From NCBI GenBank assembly GCA_947589435.1, contig CANQBI010000013.1, forward strand, positions 1 to 40,967: a stretch of 40,967 nt of DNA. Direction: 5' to 3'. Position numbers and translations under genes: made by a program. A model generated the notes under the pieces. That model was not told where the DNA came from, ran no database searches, and saw nothing but the letters and a program-made list of their open reading frames with translations. Below are positions 33,738 to 40,804 of the stretch, in pieces. Each line of letters begins with the position of its first letter. Position 1 is the stretch's first letter. The stretch is from an uncultured Bacilli bacterium (GTDB lineage: Bacteria; Bacillota_I; Bacilli_A; RF39; UBA660).

Positions 33738-34286
33738 ATGAATGAAACAGAACAACTATTAGAAAATAATATAAATACTTTAAATGGAGAAATTAAAGAA
33801 ACTGAAAAGAATGTTTCAGAATATACCGAATTAAAATTCTTTGCTAAAAAAATGTTAAAATTCCAATTAATATTAGGATTATTAATATTAGGTTTAAATG
33901 TTATTGGAAATTTAACTTTTTATCATAATATTAAACTATTATCTAATATATATACATTTTCAGTTAATATATTAGGTATGGTCGGTTTATGTTCAGTTTA
34001 TTGGGGAATAGTTAAATATGTAGCAAATAAAAAAATCAAAGGTTTTACTAGTAAATTAAATAAAGGTATTTCTTTAAAAAATCAATATACTCATGACCTT
34101 GAATTAGAAAAAGAAAATCAAAAATTTAGAGAGTATTGTCGTATAAAGTCAAATAAACTAAATGCCTTAGATTTATATCAAGACAAAATTACTGATATTG
34201 ATATAAACAATGAATTAAATCTGGCATACAAAAATGGAATAAACAATAAACCAAAACATTTAGCTTTAACTAGAACAAAAAAATAA
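33738..34286 (+). CDS. Hypothetical membrane protein with coiled-coil ends
   Basis: 182 aa. A Glu/Asn-rich helix (residues 1-30), two membrane helices (about 42-60 and 76-97), and a charged helical C-terminal part (LELEKENQKFREYCRIKSNK). Ribosome binding site AAAGGGGG. The plan resembles the two membrane proteins at 21250-22649, without evident sequence similarity. No family recognised. Confidence 0.65.
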   Translation: MNETEQLLENNINTLNGEIKETEKNVSEYTELKFFAKKMLKFQLILGLLILGLNVIGNLTFYHNIKLLSNIYTFSVNILGMVGLCSVYWGIVKYVANKKIKGFTSKLNKGISLKNQYTHDLELEKENQKFREYCRIKSNKLNALDLYQDKITDIDINNELNLAYKNGINNKPKHLALTRTKK

Positions 34287-34321
34287 TCAAAATCAAGTTG
34301 TAAATTTTATGGAAACTAAAT

Positions 34322-34354
34322 AGAGCCCTATATTGGACTCTTATTTATTTTTTT
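34322..34354 (+). terminator. Likely terminator of the 33738 gene
   Basis: AGAGCC/GGACTCT stem with one bulged A (34322-34341) followed by a T-rich run that enters the end of the convergent miaA gene. Confidence 0.5.
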
Positions 34355-35192
34355 CGATATATTCGACTACTTCTTCATAAGTTTTATTAAAATCCTTAAA
34401 ATTAGTATTAAACCAAGTTATATTCATTTGATTATTAAACCAAGTATATTGTCTTTTAGCATAATGACGGGAATTCTTTTTAATTAATTCGATAGCGTCT
34501 TCTAAAGATATTTCTTTATCTAAATACTTAATAATTTCTTTATAACCAATAGCGCGACTTAGTATACTCGTAAAACCATATTTTTGATATAAACTTTTTA
34601 CTTCTTCCACTAAACCATTTTGAACCATCTCATCTACTCTCCTGTTAATTCTTTCATATAACAATTCTCTATTCGTAGTCAAACCTATAAATAAAGCATC
34701 ATATAATAAAACTGGTTCTTTAGGATTTTTATTTTTGCGATTTAAAAAGTTTTCGAGTCTTCTTCGATTATTTTGATGAATATTTAAATTAGGATTAATA
34801 TCTAAGCACATTTTATATAATTCTTCATTTGTATACTCATCATAATTATTGTTTTCCATTTCACTAAATTCATAATCATATAAAGCACTTTTTAAATAGA
34901 GACCGGTTCCTCCCACAATAACGATATTACGGTCTTTATTTTTATCTATAATTGTTCTTAAATCCTTTTGATAATCACAAACACTATAATCTTCATTAGG
35001 TTCTTTAATATCAATTAAAAGATGTTCTACTCCTTCCTTCTCTTCTTCCGTTACTTTAGCACTCCCAATATCAAGATGTTTATATATTTGGGTAGCATCA
35101 CACCCTATAACGAGAGCATCATATTTTTTAGCCAGCATAACACTTAATTTCGTTTTTCCAACCCCTGTTGGTCCTACAACACATATAATCAT
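34341..35192 (-). CDS. miaA: tRNA dimethylallyltransferase MiaA
   Basis: 283 aa. P-loop GPTGVGKTKLSVMLAKKY at residues 7-24, the tRNA/substrate segment DATQIYKHLDIGSAKVT near 33-49, HLLIDIKEP near 58, IVGGTGLYLKSALYD near 96, then a shortened insertion and RAIGYKEI near 228 and HYAKRQYTWF near 257. It adds the dimethylallyl group to A37 of tRNAs reading UNN codons. It is slightly shorter than E. coli MiaA, as is common in small Firmicutes genomes. Divergent from tmcAL. Confidence 0.95.
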   Translation of the reverse strand: MIICVVGPTGVGKTKLSVMLAKKYDALVIGCDATQIYKHLDIGSAKVTEEEKEGVEHLLIDIKEPNEDYSVCDYQKDLRTIIDKNKDRNIVIVGGTGLYLKSALYDYEFSEMENNNYDEYTNEELYKMCLDINPNLNIHQNNRRRLENFLNRKNKNPKEPVLLYDALFIGLTTNRELLYERINRRVDEMVQNGLVEEVKSLYQKYGFTSILSRAIGYKEIIKYLDKEISLEDAIELIKKNSRHYAKRQYTWFNNQMNITWFNTNFKDFNKTYEEVVEYIEKNK

Positions 35193-35274
35193 AATATCTT
35201 CCTCATTTGTAATTAGTATAGCAAATAAATTGACATTTAAAAAGAGAATTGTTATATTAAAGAAGTGATTTATT

Positions 35275-36390
35275 ATGAATATTATTGGTATTATTTGTGA
35301 ATATAATCCTTTTCACAATGGACATATTTATCATTTACAAAAAATTAAAGAAATGTATCCGGACTCTTTAATCATTTTAGTTTTAAATGGTTACTTTTTA
35401 GAACGTGGGGAAATTTCTTTATTATCGAAAGAAAATAAAACTAAAATAGCTCTTCAAAATAACATCGATATCGTATTAGAATTACCTTTTGTTTTTGGAT
35501 GTCAAAGTGCCGATAAATTTGCAAGTATTTCTGTGCAAATGTTAGAGAGTTTTAAATGTGATTATGTCATTTTTGGGAGTGAATCTAATGACATTCATAA
35601 ATTAGAATTAATCGCCGATTATACTCTAAATAATCAAGATGAATATAATACTTTAGTTAAAAGTTATTTAGATAAAGGCTTAAATTACCCCACGGCTCTT
35701 GCTAAAGCCTTAAAGATTGACTTTGATTTTACGCCCAATGATTTACTAGGTATTTCTTATGTTAAAGCGATAAAAGAAAATAATTATCATATTAAACCTC
35801 TAACAATTAAAAGAACTAATGACTATAAAGATACCACTTTAAATAGTGATATAGTGAGTGCCTCCAATATTAGGGAAAGAATAAAGAATAATAAAAGTAT
35901 TAAAAAAATGGTTCCTGGGATTACTTTAAAATATTTAGAAAATATAAGTTTAGATAATTTATTTCCTTACTTAAAATATAAAATAATCACGGATAATAAT
36001 TTAGATGACTATTTAGATGTTGAAGAAGGAATCCAAAATCGTCTTAAAAAAATCATTTATGACTGTTTTAATATGGATGATTTAATTAATAAAACGAAAT
36101 CTAAAAGATATACTTATAATCGTCTAAGAAGAATGTTTATTCATATTTTAATTGGTCTTAAAAAAGAAGATATTAAAAATTTAAATTTAGAATACATTAA
36201 AGTATTAGGTTTTAATAATAATGGTAAAAAATATTTAAATAAAATAAAAAAGGAAATAGATATTTCCCTTACTTCCTTAAAAGATTCTCTTACCTATACT
36301 TATGAACTTAAATGTGCCTCTATTTATGATTTAGTAAGTAAAAATAAGGCTTTAGAATTTGAACTTCATAACAAACCAATCACTAAATAA
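35275..36390 (+). CDS. tmcAL: tRNA(Met) cytidine acetate ligase TmcAL (YlbM)
   Basis: 371 aa. Nucleotidyltransferase start IGIICEYNPFHNGHIYHLQK (residues about 3-22) with the HxGH-like motif, VLNGYFLERGEI near 36, LPFVFGCQSADKFA near 70, SDIVSASNIRERI near 193. The enzyme makes ac4C at the wobble base of elongator tRNA-Met from acetate and ATP. The family is confined to Firmicutes and relatives, which supports the lineage. Ribosome binding site GAAGTG. Convergent with the DGR operon. Confidence 0.95.
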   Translation: MNIIGIICEYNPFHNGHIYHLQKIKEMYPDSLIILVLNGYFLERGEISLLSKENKTKIALQNNIDIVLELPFVFGCQSADKFASISVQMLESFKCDYVIFGSESNDIHKLELIADYTLNNQDEYNTLVKSYLDKGLNYPTALAKALKIDFDFTPNDLLGISYVKAIKENNYHIKPLTIKRTNDYKDTTLNSDIVSASNIRERIKNNKSIKKMVPGITLKYLENISLDNLFPYLKYKIITDNNLDDYLDVEEGIQNRLKKIIYDCFNMDDLINKTKSKRYTYNRLRRMFIHILIGLKKEDIKNLNLEYIKVLGFNNNGKKYLNKIKKEIDISLTSLKDSLTYTYELKCASIYDLVSKNKALEFELHNKPITK

Positions 36391-36428
36391 ATGTTTAGAA
36401 TACCGAAAGTTTTAACCATAATAAAAAT

Positions 36429-36716
36429 TTAATTTATTAAATCTTTCCAAGAATTAATTAAATTGGTTAATCTAAATCTTAAATAATAAATATTATACAT
36501 ATTATTTTCATATTCCTGATGGTCTATTATCTCCATATTTCTTACTATAATATAATTTATTTTTAAGCGTTCTAAATCTTTTAATTTGCGAAATTTTAAA
36601 AATTTTAATAATTCTTTATCTTCTTTATAACCAATATACTTATTATCTTTTTGAAATAATATAATAGTCTTGGGATAAGTTCTTTTAATAAAAACATATC
36701 TATTTTTGTAAGCCAT
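36429..36716 (-). CDS. Small protein of the DGR operon, perhaps MutS-domain-I-like
   Basis: 95 aa, overlapping the reverse transcriptase gene by 17 nt, so it is part of the operon. The start RYVFIKRTYPKTIILFQKDN and then KINYIIVRNMEIIDHQEYEN resemble the opening strands of MutS domain I (KEKYPDxxLLFxxGDFYE), but the metal and mismatch residues are missing. The assignment is weak; a role in the retroelement is inferred from position only. Confidence 0.45.
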   Translation of the reverse strand: MAYKNRYVFIKRTYPKTIILFQKDNKYIGYKEDKELLKFLKFRKLKDLERLKINYIIVRNMEIIDHQEYENNMYNIYYLRFRLTNLINSWKDLIN

Positions 36717-37824
36717 GCACTCTATTAAACCAATATTTATTGATTGCCCTTCTAACTTTCATTTGACTTCCATATTTTCTGTTATACCAATAACTCATTA
36801 TCGAACAAAAAGCTTCATTAAAAGAAATAAAACCATGTTCATACATATAATAAGTTCTTTTAACTCTTTTTTTTGTTTTTTCATAGGCTTCTCTTCTTAA
36901 TCTCACAATTGTCTTCTTACCTACAACTTTGTAATTGTATCCTAGAAAAACAAACCCTTCATTATTTTTTACTATTTTGGTCTTTTTACTATTTAATTTT
37001 AATTTATACTTAGTATTTAAAATAGTTTCAATTTCTTTTAAAGCATTTTCTAAGACTTTCTTATCATGATGAATTAAAACAAAATCATCCATATAACGCA
37101 CATAATATTTAATATGTAAATTATGGACAATATAATGGTCTAATTCATATAAATAAAAAATAGATAAAAATTGACTAGTCATATTTCCAATAGGTAACCC
37201 TTTACCGTATTCATAATAAGGTAGACTATCAATTTCTTTTTTAAATTGTGGGTGTTTCTTCGTATAATTTGTTTTAATCGTTTTAATAATTTTATTTATA
37301 TATTCTTCATTGGTACTATCAATAATTATTTTTAAAAAGTCATATTCTTCTTTTGATAACTTATCTTTAACAAGACTCATTAAAACTTCATGATCTATAG
37401 AATAAAAATACTTGCTTATGTCTAGTTTTAAAATATAAAAAGTTTCATATTTTTTATTTTTCTCTAAAAATTTTTTAACCATTTTAATTCCATAATCCGT
37501 ACCCATACCTTTACGGGTAGCGATATTCCGGTCATCTAAATATTTAGAAAGTTTTATTTCTAAAACGTATCTCGCAATAAAATGATTAATAATTTTATCC
37601 GTGATACTTAAAGCCATCACAATCCGATGCTTAGGCTCTTTAATCAAAAAAATATTATATTTTCCCCCATCATACTCCCCTGTTTTAAGGACATTAATTA
37701 TATGATTTATATTTTGAAATTTATTTTTCTCAAACATATATACTTTATGTTTGTTTTTAACATTTTTGGATATTTCTTTTTCATATAAATTTAAAATGGT
37801 ATCTAAATTACAATGTTCCTTCAT
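36700..37824 (-). CDS. Reverse transcriptase of a diversity-generating retroelement
   Basis: 374 aa, DGR-RT length. Motif order: RKGMGTDYGIKMVKKFL (residues 104-120), catalytic Asp in LKLDISKYFYSIDHEV (132-147), GKGLPIGNMTSQFLSIFYLY (207-226), which is the DGR-type [LIV]GNxxSQ motif, and YYVRYMDDFVLI (240-251) with the YMDD box, then LNSKKTKIV and FLGYNY. These features, with no maturase or endonuclease domain, separate DGR enzymes from group II intron and retron enzymes. It copies a template RNA with errors at adenines. Overlaps Avd by 17 nt. Confidence 0.88.
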   Translation of the reverse strand: MKEHCNLDTILNLYEKEISKNVKNKHKVYMFEKNKFQNINHIINVLKTGEYDGGKYNIFLIKEPKHRIVMALSITDKIINHFIARYVLEIKLSKYLDDRNIATRKGMGTDYGIKMVKKFLEKNKKYETFYILKLDISKYFYSIDHEVLMSLVKDKLSKEEYDFLKIIIDSTNEEYINKIIKTIKTNYTKKHPQFKKEIDSLPYYEYGKGLPIGNMTSQFLSIFYLYELDHYIVHNLHIKYYVRYMDDFVLIHHDKKVLENALKEIETILNTKYKLKLNSKKTKIVKNNEGFVFLGYNYKVVGKKTIVRLRREAYEKTKKRVKRTYYMYEHGFISFNEAFCSIMSYWYNRKYGSQMKVRRAINKYWFNRVHGLQK

Positions 37825-38188
37825 TACTTTTACTTTCTTGGATACTATATTTTATCCACCTGTAAACCATTTTGGAAATAGCTTCAAGTTCATTTGATTT
37901 ATTTAAACATTGTTTTTCATTAATATATTTTTTCTTATAAGCTCTTTCTAAATAAAAATCTAACATATTAATTTTGGCTAATATTTCTATTTGCAAATGA
38001 TTTTTTTCTTTAATATCTTCTATTTCATTAGCAATAAAAACTAATTCTAAAACTTTTAAAGCATCTTTATAAATCATATCTTTAGTCAAAAATTCTTTTC
38101 TGGGAAAATTAACTAACATTGTCTCTAATCCTAGAATGAATTTTTTCATGTTTTTAATTATTAAAAATTTTTCAGTTCGATATTGCAT
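37808..38188 (-). CDS. avd: Avd-like accessory protein (four-helix bundle)
   Basis: 126 aa from the ATG at 38188. All-helical, basic, with the pattern of Avd and 23S-rRNA-IVP proteins: LETMLVNFPRKEFLTKDMIY (residues about 22-42), KVLELVFIANEIEDIKEKNH, IEILAKINMLDFYLERAYKK, INEKQCLNKSNELEAISKMV and WIKYS at the end. Avd forms a pentamer that binds the reverse transcriptase and template RNA and is needed for mutagenic copying. It lies directly before the RT gene and overlaps both neighbours. Confidence 0.82.
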   Translation of the reverse strand: MQYRTEKFLIIKNMKKFILGLETMLVNFPRKEFLTKDMIYKDALKVLELVFIANEIEDIKEKNHLQIEILAKINMLDFYLERAYKKKYINEKQCLNKSNELEAISKMVYRWIKYSIQESKSNEGTL

Positions 38189-38552
38189 CTTCAATTACTT
38201 CAAGTATATGGTCTAGTTCTTTAGCATTTAATTTGCGAATTGCCGTTTCAATTTTTTGAAACCGCTCTTCAATAGATAATTCGCTAATTCCTTTTTTAAG
38301 AATATTTTTGTAATTATTAATTTTTTTAAAATTTTTTTCATCTTTTTTCTCGTTTTTTTCATAAACTACATAAGATATTTCATTGTCTAGTAAAGCATTT
38401 ATAACTTTGTTATAGGCAGTTTCGGGAAACCCTACTCCCCCTTTTTCCGCCACAATTTTATAACCAGTAATATAATGAAGCACTATCGCATCATCTCCAA
38501 AGACATTATAAAATTTGCCGGAACGTCTTAGTTCAACTACGTCGTTTTTAAT
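38172..38552 (-). CDS. MutS-domain-I-like DGR accessory protein, probable ATT start
   Basis: 126 aa. LRRSGKFYNVFGDDAIVLHY near residue 8, then GYKIVAEKGGVGFPETAYNK and LLDNEISYVVYEKNEK give the fold pattern of MutS domain I (GDFYExFGxDA ... GVPxxAxxxxxxxLxxxGxxVAICEQ). A Lys-rich linker and a helical C-terminal part (LSIEERFQKIETAIRKLNA) follow. I extend it past the GTG at 38483, because that start would cut the domain; the only start codon upstream is ATT at 38552, with AGGAG 10 nt before. Small MutS-like (MSL) proteins are known DGR partners. Confidence 0.65.
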   Translation of the reverse strand: MKNDVVELRRSGKFYNVFGDDAIVLHYITGYKIVAEKGGVGFPETAYNKVINALLDNEISYVVYEKNEKKDEKNFKKINNYKNILKKGISELSIEERFQKIETAIRKLNAKELDHILEVIEDAISN

Positions 38553-38631
38553 TTTTCACCACTCCTTTTTTAGTTTGTCGCATTTCTCATAATTTTATTT
38601 ATAAGTTCATCACCTACCTACTCTTAAGATG

Positions 38632-38660
38632 ATTATAACATTATTTTTCTAATCTTTAAA
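38632..38660 (-). promoter_or_regulatory. Promoter of the DGR protein operon
   Basis: Minus strand: -10 TATAAT (38632-38637), 17-bp spacer, -35 TTTAAA (38655-38660, weak). It lies between the TR1 terminator and the operon, with a leader of about 75 nt. Confidence 0.55.
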
Positions 38661-38689
38661 TATAAAATTTTTAAATTCTCTTTTTGCGA

Positions 38690-38738
38690 GAAAAAATAAC
38701 GGAGTGCTAAACAAGTTTCGTAAAACTTATTATCTCCG
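38690..38738 (-). terminator. Hairpin and T tract ending the TR1 RNA
   Basis: Minus strand 38738-38700: outer stem CGGAG/CTCCG, inner stem AAGTTT/AAACTT with tetraloop TACG, then ATTTTTT. The equal-length hairpin after TR2 keeps pairing with different bases at four positions. The run of T makes it a plausible Rho-independent terminator. Confidence 0.8.
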
Positions 38739-38798
38739 TTTTTAGTTTGGAAATATATTCCTAGATAATCTTTGTCTTCTATCTTCCCTAGTATATAG
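38737..38798 (-). repeat. 62-nt spacer identical to 40190-40251
   Basis: Every base is shared with the second template unit, while the template cores differ in length and in many bases. Such conservation suggests that this part is needed for cDNA priming, as the spacer is in the Bordetella phage DGR. Confidence 0.85.
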
Positions 38799-38971
38799 CC
38801 ATAGCCATATAATCACTCAAGTTATAGAAGGCTGGGCGAACCGCATTCGTATTGTTCACATTGCCATTATTCCAGTCCAAGGAGCCGCTCGTATTCACAT
38901 TCCACGCAATGTAATTGCCCCAGTCGCTGTTGTAGCCATACCTAACACTTATATCAAGATTACCTATCTAT

Positions 38972-38980
38972 ATTATATCA
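38972..38980 (-). promoter_or_regulatory. Extended -10 promoter of TR1 RNA
   Basis: Minus strand TGATATAAT (hexamer 38972-38977). The same nonamer precedes TR2. No clear -35. A terminator for the upstream gene lies just before it, so TR1 is an independent unit. Confidence 0.6.
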
Positions 38981-39005
38981 TTATTTATCTTTTTATTTTA
39001 ATATA

Positions 39006-39034
39006 ACTAAAAAAGTATCAATTAATGATACTTT
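39006..39034 (-). terminator. Terminator of the Rpn-family gene
   Basis: Minus strand: AAAGTATC/GATACTTT 8-bp stem (39012-39019 with 39027-39034) and a run of T. It isolates the template RNA unit from the gene before it. Confidence 0.8.
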
Positions 39035-39045
39035 ATAACATAAGA

Positions 39046-39967
39046 TTATTTTAATTTTTCAATATCTTCAGTATTTAAATTAGTAATCTCAGATATTTCT
39101 TTAATGGAGTATCCTTTTTCTAACATATTCTTGGCAATGTCTTTTTTATTTTCTTCGATACCTTGAATTTTTCCCTCTTCAATGCCTTTAACTATACCTT
39201 CCTCGATGCCTTCCTTTTTGGCTTCATTAACTCGCATTTGTTCTCTTATCTTAGCCTCTTCTTCTCTACTTATCTCTCTTCTGAATACAAAATCATCATT
39301 TAACTTTTCCACTTCTTCTTCCACTCCCTTTATTAGTTTATCTACCTTTGCTAACTTCCTTAACTCCTCTTTATTAGCATCTAACATTACTAAATAAATG
39401 TGAGTCTTATCTCCTTTTATGTTCTTATCATACCAAAGATGCTTATACTTTGCAATATTAACCGTTATGATTTTAAAACTATTGCTATATCTTACTCCTT
39501 TAGCATCTTGAACATAAAATGTTTTCTTCTCTTCTTCCTTTTTACTTTCATTAAAATTAATATCAATATGTAAGACTTCTAATTTTTCATCAATATCTTC
39601 GATATATTCTCCCCTTAACTTCTTTTGAGAGTATAGTGATGTATAATATACTAAATTTCTTTCTTTGGTTGATTTATCAAAGTTAGTATTTAATTCCACA
39701 TTTATTAATTTATTATCTTTAGTACTTACTAATATATCTAAGATATTTACTTTACTTTTGACATTCTTAATAGGTAAATTCTGTAGGGACAAAACTAATT
39801 ATCTTTACTTCTTCCTCTAAAATATCTGTTAATACTTTTTCTAAAACTTCTGGATTAACATCTATTACCTTTTTAAATACTCTATCATATTTTAAATGAT
39901 AAAATTTATTTCCTTCATTTTCCCCATTTTGTTCTTCTAATTCATTTTCTATTTTTTCTGCTAGCAT
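39046..39967 (-). pseudogene. Rpn-family (PD-(D/E)XK nuclease/transposase) gene, frameshifted
   Basis: Starts at ATG 39967 (AAAGGAGGAG upstream). The first frame, KYDRVFKKVIDVNPEVLEKV then IISFVPTEF, shifts at a TTT run near 39779-39782; the second continues LPIKNVKSKVNILDILVSTK, LINVELNTNFDKS, KKLRGEYIED, KTHIYLVMLDAN and a Glu/Gly coiled repeat (EEGIVKGIEEGKIQGIEE). The D-x-N ... VEL-x-T core matches the PD-(D/E)XK family of Rpn recombination-promoting nucleases. One T less would give about 306 aa. Mutation or sequencing error. Confidence 0.75.
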
Positions 39968-40141
39968 TAAATCTCCTCCTTTATTTTTATCCAACTAATT
40001 AACCGTTTTTTATTCTTTTTTTACTATTAAAATTTAAGTCAATATTTTTCCTCCCTTCACTTATATTATTGTAAAAAAATCTCGGATTTCCTTTTTTTTC
40101 GTGAAATTTCTTTTAAAAAAGAACACATTTGTTGTAAAAAT

Positions 40142-40191
40142 GCAAAAAATAACGAGGTGATAGATAAATCTCGTAAAATTTATCATCCTCG
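40142..40191 (-). terminator. Hairpin and T tract ending the TR2 RNA
   Basis: Minus strand 40191-40153: outer stem CGAGG/CCTCG, inner stem ATAAATTT/AGATTTAT with tetraloop TACG, then ATTTTTT. Same 39-nt length as the TR1 hairpin, with compensating base changes. Confidence 0.8.
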
Positions 40192-40251
40192 TTTTTAGTT
40201 TGGAAATATATTCCTAGATAATCTTTGTCTTCTATCTTCCCTAGTATATAG
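40190..40251 (-). repeat. 62-nt spacer identical to 38737-38798
   Basis: Second copy of the perfectly conserved spacer between template and hairpin. Homology between the two units extends on both sides, from the hairpin to the promoter. Confidence 0.85.
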
Positions 40252-40414
40252 TCTTAACCATATAATCACTCAAGTTATAGAAGGCTTTGGCGAACCGCAT
40301 TCGTATTGTTCACATTCCAGTTGTTCAAGTTGCCGTCCGAATTCACATTCCACGCATTGTAATCGCCATAATTGTTGCCATACCTATCATAATTATCAAG
40401 ATTACCTATTTATA

Positions 40415-40423
40415 ATTATATCA
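40415..40423 (-). promoter_or_regulatory. Extended -10 promoter of TR2 RNA
   Basis: Minus strand TGATATAAT (hexamer 40415-40420), directly after the stop codon of the truncated Rpn gene. Confidence 0.55.
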
Positions 40424-40804
40424 TTATTTTATTTTCTTTTTTATTTCATTTAACTCTTTTAAAGAAATATTAGTATATTTTCTTATTTCTTTATTAGATA
40501 ATCCACTTTGAAGCATATTCTTTACAACTGATACAAGTTCTTCTTTCTTTCCTTCTTTTTTTCCTTCTATCCTTCCAGTTTCTTTGCCATCAGAATAAAT
40601 AAACTTCTTTTCAAGTTCTATTTCATCTTCTCTTGTTCTATTAATAGTCAATGTTCCATCTTCATTAAATATATACACTTGATTTCTAACCTCCCTTACT
40701 AATTTATCTTTCTTACTTAATTTATCTAATTCTTTATCATTACATCCTAACATAGCCAAATATATATGTTCTTTTTCCCCTTTCAAATTCTTTGTTAAAG
40801 TCAA
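40424..40804 (-). pseudogene. Truncated C-terminal part of an Rpn-family gene
   Basis: About 126 aa: KGEKEHIYLAMLGCNDKELD matches the KGDKTHIYLVMLDANKEELR part of the neighbour, followed by the charged coil (EGKKEGKKEEL) and LSNKEIRKYTNISLKELNEI. The PD-(D/E)XK nuclease core is missing; upstream the frame meets a 98-bp direct repeat. It opens with a TTG only. It is probably a non-functional duplicate of the Rpn gene at 39046-39967. Confidence 0.7.

Larger units (their letters stand above)
38690..38966 (-). ncRNA. DGR template RNA unit 1 (TR1)
   Basis: About 275 nt on the minus strand: extended -10 promoter, a short lead, template repeat TR1 (core 38943-38824), a spacer (38823-38739) and a terminator hairpin. 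The core would read RYGYNSDWGNYIAWNVNTSG then SLDWNNGNVNNTNAVRPAFY: ten Asn codons in 40, the signature of templates in which AAC/AAT codons mark positions to be mutated. No open gene contains it. It lies upstream of the MSL-Avd-RT operon, on the same strand. Confidence 0.8.
40142..40408 (-). ncRNA. DGR template RNA unit 2 (TR2)
   Basis: Same layout as unit 1: promoter, template core (40385-40277), shared 62-nt spacer, hairpin. The core would read RYGNNYGDYNAWNVNSDGNL then NNWNVNNTNAVR: about twelve Asn codons in 32. Near the 3' end there is one extra base against TR1 (CGCCAAAGCC for CGCCCAGCC), so it is not an open frame there, which does not matter for a template. It lies between two Rpn-family gene copies. 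Confidence 0.75.

Noticed and set aside
36700-37824. Group II intron or retron reverse transcriptase
   Set aside because: No maturase or endonuclease domain, no intron RNA ends and no msr/msd-like RNA directly upstream; the GNMTSQ motif, Avd-like partner and templates fit a DGR.
38824-40385. TR1 and TR2 as broken ends of surface-protein genes instead of templates
   Set aside because: Variable regions should have their Asn codons mutated to many residues; here AAC/AAT codons remain at the expected variable positions in both copies, and both sit in equal promoter-spacer-hairpin units.
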